Positions 53,333 through 60,055 of a DNA stretch of 64,000 bases are shown here, in pieces; positions within the stretch are counted from its first letter, which is position 1, and every line of letters begins with the position of its first letter. The DNA lies in assembly GCF_014694455.1 (NCBI RefSeq), contig NZ_JAAUWT010000017.1:62001-126000 (forward strand), written 5' to 3'. Source of the stretch: Vibrio sp. S9_S30. GTDB lineage: Bacteria; Pseudomonadota; Gammaproteobacteria; Enterobacterales; Vibrionaceae. The position numbers and the translations under genes were made by a program. The notes under the pieces are model-generated. The model worked only from the letters and a program-made list of their open reading frames with translations. It searched no databases and was not told the DNA's origin.

Positions 53333-55318
53333 TCATATTTTCTGTCGCCATCGATTTCTGCGACCAATTTTAACCTTTGACGCAAGATGTTTTGGAAAGA
53401 GCAATTCTTCTTTTTCGAAAAACCGACCTTGACCTCCGTCAATGCCCAAATTTTGTAACGCTATCCATTCAGAAGCATTTTCGACCCCAACAGCAATAAC
53501 TTTAGTTTTACTGTCCATGCAAGCACCAATTAAGCTTCTTATGAACAACTGATTTTCTTGCCTTTGATCTATTTTTTTTATCAAACTGCGATGCAGTTTA
53601 AGATAATCAACATCCAGATCTTTTATGTAATGTGTACTTACTATTGTCCTACCAGCTTGATGAACAATAATTTTGCATCCCAACCCAGAGATCATACGAA
53701 TAACGGGCCGTACATAATCTAAATTTTTTACTAAACTACTTTCCGAGAACTCAAAGCTAATTCTTTTCCGCATTTCATTTGGCAGTTGCAATAGTTCATC
53801 TCGGAGCCAACGTGTGTAGATCTTTTCCTTGAATGGAAGCACGTTTATATTTAAAGAATAACATATTCTTTCATTTTTCGTCTTTAACCAGTCGAGAATT
53901 TCTTGAATAACCACACGATCCATGGTGGTTTCATAACCAACTTGTTCAATAGCACCCATAAATCGAGAGGCCTTTATAATGGCTCCGCTTTCATCCTTCA
54001 GCCTTAGAAACAATTCATGATGCAATAATTCATCTTGTTGATTCTCTCTTATAAAACAGGATTGCGAATATATCTGTATACTAGACGAGCAAAGTGTTTT
54101 GTCGAACAGTGTCCTCCAACGGACATTGCCTCTGGCAATATCTTTCTTTTGCTTTTTATCAAACCGAAACCAATTATTCACGAGCTCTATTTGTGCCGTT
54201 TTCAATGCTGTTTCAGCCTCGTCTAATATATAACCACGTCGCTCCCCTTCAGAATATAAACTTGCCCCAATATGACACCAGTTATCATGAGACAATGGTG
54301 AGAGCGGCTCTATTTTGGAAATCTGTTTGATGATTTGGCTACAAAGTGACTCTATTTCTTTGCTGCTTTGATGAGGAACCAAAATGGCAAAATCAGACTC
54401 ATAGTAGCGAGAAAATATAACATCCGGAAAGCGCTGAACAATGTTAGATAAACGTTGTCCAACCTCAATCGTAAATTCATCAACGGACGCTTTATCGTTG
54501 AATGAGGTAACATCATCCCAAGATTTGATCCTAAATAATACAATCCCACCGTATGAGCCCGCTTCTTGTAGACTCGCCTCTAACTTGGAATCAAAGAGCA
54601 CTCGATTTGCCGCCCCAGTCAGTTGGTCTAAAAAAGTATGGGTGCGAATAAAGGTATCAAAGCGACTGCGCTCTTGCCGTGAATCTCCTAATTCTTCGAT
54701 TAACTTATCTAACGCCTCGCTTGCGGTGTAAGGCCATTCTCGTTCGTCACCTTTGGCAAACTCTTGTGTTTTCCCGGCAAGGATCATTCGTCCTCTTTCT
54801 TCTAACAGTTCAGATCCATAAAGCTGATCCTTAAGCCACTTTATGCCTTGTCTTAAACAAAAAACGATCAGCAAGACGGCTAGCGTAATCGAAGACATAG
54901 CACCGACGGAATACTCAAGCCCAACATACGGCGGCAATACTGTAAAATGAATTTGGTAGCTAGGGTGGTGTTGCAACGGATAAGTCAGCTGCTGTGCTCG
55001 TTCGACCTGCAAAAAGGAACGTGTGTCTTTGTAGTAATACAGTGAACCCGATGGCGAGGTGACCTCCATTTCGAGTACATTACTGGCCTGAAGCAATTTG
55101 GGTAGCCATTTGGCCATAGATTCGGTCGCTTCAGGATTATCCAACTCAGAATCGACAACATCCACGATGCCTGAAATATAGTGGTGGACATACTCCTGCC
55201 CTATTCGCTTAAACGATAGCGTCCCACCAATAAAAAGGATAAACATCGCACTGACGACTATCATGGTCACAAATGCAACCAATCGAGTGCTTAATTTGAG
55301 CGTAGGGGTGTATCGCAT
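53333..55318 (-). CDS. csrD: RNase E specificity factor CsrD (MshH), degenerate GGDEF-EAL protein
   Basis: 661 residues. Two membrane helices near 15-35 and 135-155 enclose a periplasmic domain; a GGDEF-like domain near 220-375 and an EAL-like domain near 400-645 follow. The active motifs are lost: the GGDEF position reads YYESDF and the EAL position ELF, comparable to the HRSDF and ELM of Escherichia coli CsrD. So it should neither make nor degrade c-di-GMP but target the Csr small RNAs for decay. It begins the msh transcript direction. Confidence 0.92.
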   Translation of the reverse strand: MRYTPTLKLSTRLVAFVTMIVVSAMFILFIGGTLSFKRIGQEYVHHYISGIVDVVDSELDNPEATESMAKWLPKLLQASNVLEMEVTSPSGSLYYYKDTRSFLQVERAQQLTYPLQHHPSYQIHFTVLPPYVGLEYSVGAMSSITLAVLLIVFCLRQGIKWLKDQLYGSELLEERGRMILAGKTQEFAKGDEREWPYTASEALDKLIEELGDSRQERSRFDTFIRTHTFLDQLTGAANRVLFDSKLEASLQEAGSYGGIVLFRIKSWDDVTSFNDKASVDEFTIEVGQRLSNIVQRFPDVIFSRYYESDFAILVPHQSSKEIESLCSQIIKQISKIEPLSPLSHDNWCHIGASLYSEGERRGYILDEAETALKTAQIELVNNWFRFDKKQKKDIARGNVRWRTLFDKTLCSSSIQIYSQSCFIRENQQDELLHHELFLRLKDESGAIIKASRFMGAIEQVGYETTMDRVVIQEILDWLKTKNERICYSLNINVLPFKEKIYTRWLRDELLQLPNEMRKRISFEFSESSLVKNLDYVRPVIRMISGLGCKIIVHQAGRTIVSTHYIKDLDVDYLKLHRSLIKKIDQRQENQLFIRSLIGACMDSKTKVIAVGVENASEWIALQNLGIDGGQGRFFEKEELLFPKHLASKVKIGRRNRWRQKI

Positions 55319-55577
55319 TGTCAGGCGAATTCCTTTTCTTGCCAGTTCAAGTAAGACTGCTAGAGTCTGTTAACCTTTCATGATCACATTTTGTTCGAGT
55401 TCTAGGCATTATCGCCCATAAGGCAGAACGACGGCACTGAATAGGCGCTACTTTGTATAAAGACCTCAAAAATGACTGCAAAAAACAATCCCGAAACGTC
55501 AACAAACTCTAGTAATACGAGGTTTTCTTTTTTAATGAATCGCACAATCGATATCGTGCTCAAGTGACCTTATACTC

Positions 55578-55609
55578 TGAGGTAACTTGAGTATGAGGTA
55601 GCTTGAGTA
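55578..55609. repeat. 16-bp direct tandem repeat, two units
   Basis: TGAGGTAACTTGAGTA and TGAGGTAGCTTGAGTA are adjacent, differing by one base. They lie in the 505-bp noncoding space before csrD (55319-55823), which otherwise shows only the terminator listed next and presumably the csrD promoter. Confidence 0.8.
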
Positions 55610-55660
55610 TATTGTGAGTAGGGAATGGATGATACACAAGTTATTTGATAAAAACCCAAA

Positions 55661-55687
55661 CAAAAGCCGCGAACATTCGCAGCTTTG
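55661..55687 (-). terminator. terminator of the EamA transporter unit
   Basis: On the minus strand CAAAGCTGCGA pairs with TCGCGGCTTTTG (one G-U pair) and is followed by TTTGGGTTTTT. It lies 137 bases past the EamA stop. Confidence 0.65.
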
Positions 55688-55823
55688 TTGATTATTATGA
55701 AACACTTAAAGATGGTGATTCGTTTCATTCTTCTAAAAATTTTTTAGAGCAGTAAAGTATGCCGTATTTTCACTGAACCGCCGTGAGATAGTAAAACGCC
55801 ATAAGGCAAAATGCGAAAACGGG

Positions 55824-56792
55824 TCACACGTCTCCCTCTTGAGTTATCGAGTATGAGTTCGCTTCTGCATTCTCTTTCGAGCGCTTACTTACCCTTAACC
55901 CACAAGCAACACCTATGATAACCAGCACGATTGCTGCAAACTCCCCACTATTTGGCAGTCTCTCATCGGCAATAAACCCGTAAACTAAACTCGAAATGGT
56001 TTCAAACACGATTAACTGACCCGCTAAAGCGACCGGTAAATGTCGAGAGGCTTGATTCCATAATATAGTGGCAAGCCAAGAAACGACGATCCCAAGGAAG
56101 AGGCAAGCAGCAATAATTTGAAGAAAACGCTCATCTCCAGTACTTGTTAAAAAATTCAGCGCATTGGTGAACATGCCTAATATAGGAAAAGCGATAATGC
56201 TTTGAGCTAGGCAGCATACTCCTATCGCTAGAGACCATGAGTTAGAGGAGACGTTTGGATTTTCTTTCAAAAAACGCGAATTTTTTACTCCGTAATAGGT
56301 CCATAGACCCAACGATATGAAAGCCAATAATGCGCCCACGACAAAGTTTTCGCTTTCACCCGTGTCGATATCACTTAAGCTAAAAGTCACCATTCCACTT
56401 AAGATAAACGCTACAGGAACGACTAGGCTCTTAAACGAATACTCTTTCTCTACAATATTGCCTGCAATGATGAGTGACACTGGAAGAATACCAATTATCA
56501 AGGCGGATATCGTAATGCCGCTATAGTGTATGCTGCTCGTCAGAAACAAGTAATACCCTACGTTACCTGCGAAACCTAAAGCGAAAGCAGTAATCCACTG
56601 GTCCTTTGATAATTTATCCCAGCTCTTTCGAGTGAATAGGATTAATACCAGAGAAACGATGCCATAGACCAAATATCGACCAAAAGCGATAACCATTGGG
56701 TTAGCTTCTGGAAGAATATGAGGGATAAGGAACGCCGTTCCCCATATGCAATTTACCAGTATTCCCAGTGCAATAAATGTCCCTGTACTCAT
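55824..56792 (-). CDS. DMT-superfamily EamA-family exporter
   Basis: 322 residues, ten hydrophobic helices in two EamA halves (start MSTGTFIALGILVNCIWGTAFLIP; second half begins near 165 with GALLAFISLGLWTYYGV; last helix FAAIVLVIIGVACGLRV). Exports small metabolites through the inner membrane. It overlaps the stop of the aminopropyltransferase-like gene as ATGA, so it almost certainly carries that enzyme's product. EamA exporters also accompany opine-metallophore synthesis in Pseudomonas aeruginosa (CntI). It is not part of the usual csrD-ssb interval. Confidence 0.85.
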   Translation of the reverse strand: MSTGTFIALGILVNCIWGTAFLIPHILPEANPMVIAFGRYLVYGIVSLVLILFTRKSWDKLSKDQWITAFALGFAGNVGYYLFLTSSIHYSGITISALIIGILPVSLIIAGNIVEKEYSFKSLVVPVAFILSGMVTFSLSDIDTGESENFVVGALLAFISLGLWTYYGVKNSRFLKENPNVSSNSWSLAIGVCCLAQSIIAFPILGMFTNALNFLTSTGDERFLQIIAACLFLGIVVSWLATILWNQASRHLPVALAGQLIVFETISSLVYGFIADERLPNSGEFAAIVLVIIGVACGLRVSKRSKENAEANSYSITQEGDV

Positions 56793-57796
56793 TCAAACAC
56801 TTCCTCATGTGTCGCAATATCTACAGTCGCAAGATTGTTATCGTCTATCACTTTTTTTTCACTAGAAGAAATAGCCTTCCTAATCGGCTTTGGAAGATTG
56901 AAACAATGTTCGTGACTCATGTGATCGTAGTATGTTAAGGCGTCTAACTTTATCTGCCCGAGATTGTTTCCCAAAGTATGAGAGGATATCCTGTCAGGAT
57001 TAATGTTCATGCTCGCGTATAAAAAGCCCCACGGCGTCCCGTATGAGGGGACAAAACTTGAGTAACTACAAACAAAATCAAAGCAACGCCTAATGGTATC
57101 CCTGACCCGCAAATGAAACCCTAAATCAAGAGGATTCATCTGTCCGGCTTGGGTAACAACAGCGCCATTTGTGGTGAGCAGCGATTTGACTTTCTGATAA
57201 AAAGCGTGGGTAAATAGTTGTGGTACATAACTGTCTCCAGTCGAATCTGGTAAATCTGCGATCACCAAATCATATGTCCCTATGGCTTCATCGCTTAACT
57301 CATGCAACCAATCATACGGATTGGAATGAAAATGCAATGTGTGTTGAAAAGGTAATGGACCACTCCAATGCAGAAATGGCAAGTAATGCTTTGATAAGGC
57401 ATATAGTTGCGGGTCGATATCAACCTGAACCACTTCTTCTACACTTGGAATCAACCTAAGTCTATTGAGCACTCCGCCATTGGCACCACCAAAACACAGT
57501 ACACGCTTTATGTCATGCCTGAATGCAAAGGCAGGAAAAATAATCCGATTCGGACTAAACCCACAATCCAGTGCAAGCTGCATGTGCTTGCGCGAATTTA
57601 CGAAAATCCCAAAGCCATTTGATTCCAACATTTTTAACAAGGTTGGATTATCATTTGCCATTGACGCAAAGTGAATTCCGAGATGAGGATAAGGAACTGA
57701 CTTGAATTGGTTAATGTTCTTTTGAATGAGTGATTCACTGTAGAAGTAAAAAGATGAGTCACCTAGATTGGCTCTTTCTAATAATATCCTTTCCAT
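56789..57796 (-). CDS. chimera: truncated PLP-decarboxylase-like N-terminus fused to spermidine-synthase-like domain
   Basis: 335 residues from ATG 57796, which has AGGGA seven bases upstream; the ATG at 57802 touches that site. Residues about 15-92 follow the first strands of fold III decarboxylases (FYFYSESLIQKNINQF, LGIHFASMANDNPTLLKMLE, NSRKHMQLALDCGFSPNRIIF), but Met46 stands where the PLP-binding Lys of the AxKAN motif belongs and the rest of the barrel is missing. From residue 96 it is spermidine-synthase-like: VLCFGGANGGVLNR for GGGDG, VDID at 125-128, catalytic-type Asp181 and Asp184 in IADLPDST, and LFTHAFY. It could transfer an aminopropyl or aminobutyryl group to an unknown acceptor. 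Product likely exported by the overlapping EamA gene. Confidence 0.75.
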   Translation of the reverse strand: MERILLERANLGDSSFYFYSESLIQKNINQFKSVPYPHLGIHFASMANDNPTLLKMLESNGFGIFVNSRKHMQLALDCGFSPNRIIFPAFAFRHDIKRVLCFGGANGGVLNRLRLIPSVEEVVQVDIDPQLYALSKHYLPFLHWSGPLPFQHTLHFHSNPYDWLHELSDEAIGTYDLVIADLPDSTGDSYVPQLFTHAFYQKVKSLLTTNGAVVTQAGQMNPLDLGFHLRVRDTIRRCFDFVCSYSSFVPSYGTPWGFLYASMNINPDRISSHTLGNNLGQIKLDALTYYDHMSHEHCFNLPKPIRKAISSSEKKVIDDNNLATVDIATHEEVFE

Positions 57797-58050
57797 AAAC
57801 ATTCCCTGTTGGTTAACAAACTTGCTCCCTGAAACACACTAAAACGAGAAAAACGCCCCTCCCAATACAAAATCGAAACATTAATTTAACAATTAAACGA
57901 AAATATGCAAATCAATGTATAGATTTATTGCTCATATAAAAGGGCACTGCTGCTCATCTCATCAGCCAAGAAACAGAGCCAACCTGAAAGCCATCTGACT
58001 CGGTGTTAGTGAATAAGACCGCACCACTCAATGCGAATGAAAGAAAAATA

Positions 58051-58075
58051 AAAAAACCCGCTAGGTTAGCGGGTT
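58051..58075 (-). terminator. terminator of ssb
   Basis: AACCCGCTA pairs with TAGCGGGTT around a 3-nt loop; on the minus strand TTTTTT follows. The preceding 57797-58050 stretch, upstream of the chimera gene, is AT-rich and shows no gene; the promoter of the two-gene unit should be there. Confidence 0.92.
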
Positions 58076-58121
58076 CATGTCATTTAGGTGCTTATTTTTA
58101 CACTGTTAAGTTTTACAACAG

Positions 58122-58673
58122 TTAGAACGGAATATCGTCATCGAAATCCATTGGTGGCTCATTATATTGAGGTTGAGCCTGTTGTGGCGCTTGGTGTTGC
58201 GGCTGTGGCTGCTGCTGCGCTGCTGGCTGCTGGTAAGATTGTTGCTGTGTTGGCTGCTGTGGCTGCCCCCAGCCTCCTTGCTGTTGTCCCATACCTTGAG
58301 CTGGAGCACCTTGCCCTTGCTGACGCCCACCCAGCATTTGCATTACACCATTAAAGCCTTGAACAACCACTTCTGTCGTGTAGCGTTCTTGCCCATTTTG
58401 GTCTTGCCATTTACGCGTTTGCAATTGACCTTCAATGTATACTTGCGAGCCTTTACGCAAATATTCGCCTGCCACTTCAGCCAGTTTTCCAAACAAAGCA
58501 ACACGGTGCCATTCTGTTTTTTCACGCTGCTCACCTGTCGCTTTATCACGCCACGATTCTGAAGTCGCAATGGTAATGTTTGCCACAGCACCGCCGCTAG
58601 GCATATAGCGGATTTCTGGGTCATTACCTAAATTCCCCACCAAAATAACTTTATTGATTCCACGGCTAGCCAT
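58122..58673 (-). CDS. ssb: single-stranded DNA-binding protein
   Basis: 183 residues. N-terminal OB fold to about 110 (GINKVILVGNLGNDPEIRYMPSGGAVANI, SWRDKATGEQREKTEWHRVALFG), a Gln/Pro/Gly-rich linker about 115-170, and the acidic tail DFDDDIPF that binds repair and replication partners. Coats single-stranded DNA in replication, repair and recombination. No clear LexA box in its upstream region. Confidence 0.98.
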   Translation of the reverse strand: MASRGINKVILVGNLGNDPEIRYMPSGGAVANITIATSESWRDKATGEQREKTEWHRVALFGKLAEVAGEYLRKGSQVYIEGQLQTRKWQDQNGQERYTTEVVVQGFNGVMQMLGGRQQGQGAPAQGMGQQQGGWGQPQQPTQQQSYQQPAAQQQPQPQHQAPQQAQPQYNEPPMDFDDDIPF

Positions 58674-59058
58674 GTTTTGCTCCGTCTAAATTCACTTCGA
58701 CTAAAATTTAACGTTCAAGGATACCATGATATCAGCAATGCTCAAATCAAGGTCGACATAGTAAAAGTAATGTGATTTGTGTTTACTTCCAAGTTATCTC
58801 TTGCAATAGGCACTATCACTTTGAAGCGACAAAGTACAGCGCTATTTTTTCACACTGATCCTGCCAGATAAACAGACAAAATCACACCTATACAAGAGGT
58901 TAAAACTGGATGTTAAAAATCGCATTCAAGCAATACCGTAAAAAAAAACAATATCAGCTCTCTCAAAAATGTGCATTTGTTGCAGTTCGATTCATAACGC
59001 CATCATGATAGAGTTAGACCCACGTTTTAGGATCAGAGCAATTCAATTAGGATAGATT
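58674..59058. other. 385-bp noncoding interval between divergent ssb and galU
   Basis: No credible reading frame and no remnant of a regulator gene seen on either strand. Must hold promoters for ssb and galU. In V. cholerae the competence regulator gene qstR occupies this place as I recall. Confidence 0.7.
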
Positions 59059-59928
59059 ATGATTAAAAAGTGTTTGTTCCCAGCAGCTGGCTACGGTACA
59101 CGCTTCCTACCTGCAACAAAATCAATGCCCAAAGAAATGATGCCAATCGTGAGTAAACCCCTCATAGAATATGGCGTAGAAGAAGCGATCGAAGCAGGCA
59201 TGGACGGCATGTGCATTGTGACCGGCCGCGGTAAGCATTCCATCATGGATCATTTCGATAAAAACTACGAACTTGAACATCAAATCAGTGGTACCAATAA
59301 AGAAGAACTGCTGGTCGATATTCGAAACGTGATTGAGTCCGCTAACTTTACGTACATCCGCCAACGTGAAATGAAAGGCTTGGGACACGCCATTTTGACT
59401 GGCAAGGAATTGGTTGGTGACAACCCATTCGCTGTTGTACTTGCCGATGACCTTTGTGTAAACGAAACGCAAGGCGTATTGAGTCAGATGGTTGCCCTTT
59501 ATAAGCAATTTCGCTGCTCAATTGTCGCCGTACAAGAAGTGCCGGAAAATGAGACTCATAAATACGGCGTCATCTCTGGCGAAATGATCAAAGACGATCT
59601 CTTCCGTGTTGATGACATGGTTGAGAAGCCAGAGGCAGGCACGGCACCCAGTAACTTAGCAATCATCGGGCGCTATATTCTGACTCCCGATATTTTCGAA
59701 CTTATCGAGCAAACAGAGCCTGGCAAAGGTGGCGAAATTCAAATTACCGATGCCCTTCTAAAGCAAGCAAAAGCAGGCTGTGTTTTAGCGTATAAATTTA
59801 AAGGTAAAAGGTTCGACTGTGGTAGTGTCGAAGGGTACATCGAAGCGACAAACTACTGCTTCGAAAACCTTTACCAAAAGGACAAAAAGAAGACAGAGTT
59901 AGATAAGCACTCGACCCATAAAGCATAG
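59059..59928 (+). CDS. galU: UTP-glucose-1-phosphate uridylyltransferase
   Basis: 289 residues. Makes UDP-glucose for surface polysaccharide, glycogen-type and galactose metabolism. Nucleotide motif CLFPAAGYGTRFLPATKSMPKEMMP-like start, with KPLIEYGVEEAIEAG near 35, VVLADDLCVNET near 128, and GKGGEIQITDALL with KFKGKRFDCGSVEGYIEA near 240-270. GGATAG-type ribosome site before the ATG. Confidence 0.97.
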   Translation: MIKKCLFPAAGYGTRFLPATKSMPKEMMPIVSKPLIEYGVEEAIEAGMDGMCIVTGRGKHSIMDHFDKNYELEHQISGTNKEELLVDIRNVIESANFTYIRQREMKGLGHAILTGKELVGDNPFAVVLADDLCVNETQGVLSQMVALYKQFRCSIVAVQEVPENETHKYGVISGEMIKDDLFRVDDMVEKPEAGTAPSNLAIIGRYILTPDIFELIEQTEPGKGGEIQITDALLKQAKAGCVLAYKFKGKRFDCGSVEGYIEATNYCFENLYQKDKKKTELDKHSTHKA

Positions 59929-59968
59929 GTTCTTCTTTCTGGATGAAGTAACAGTACCACAGTTAATA

Positions 59969-59988
59969 TACTGTTATTTTATCCAGTA
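59969..59988. promoter_or_regulatory. LexA (SOS) box of uvrA
   Basis: TACTGT-N8-CCAGTA: the gammaproteobacterial LexA core CTG-N10-CAG is exact and the outer TA/TA is kept; the N10 is AT-rich. It lies 68 bases upstream of the uvrA ATG. Confidence 0.85.
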
Positions 59989-60055
59989 TTTTTTCTTTGC
60001 ACAAAAATAAGTCTATGCAATACTTGTGGCTATCAATTACACAAGAGCATAGCAG

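Noticed and set aside
58088..58354. Leucine/alanine-rich frame opposite ssb
   Set aside because: It is the antisense of the Gln-rich ssb linker; low-complexity codons create long open frames on the other strand.
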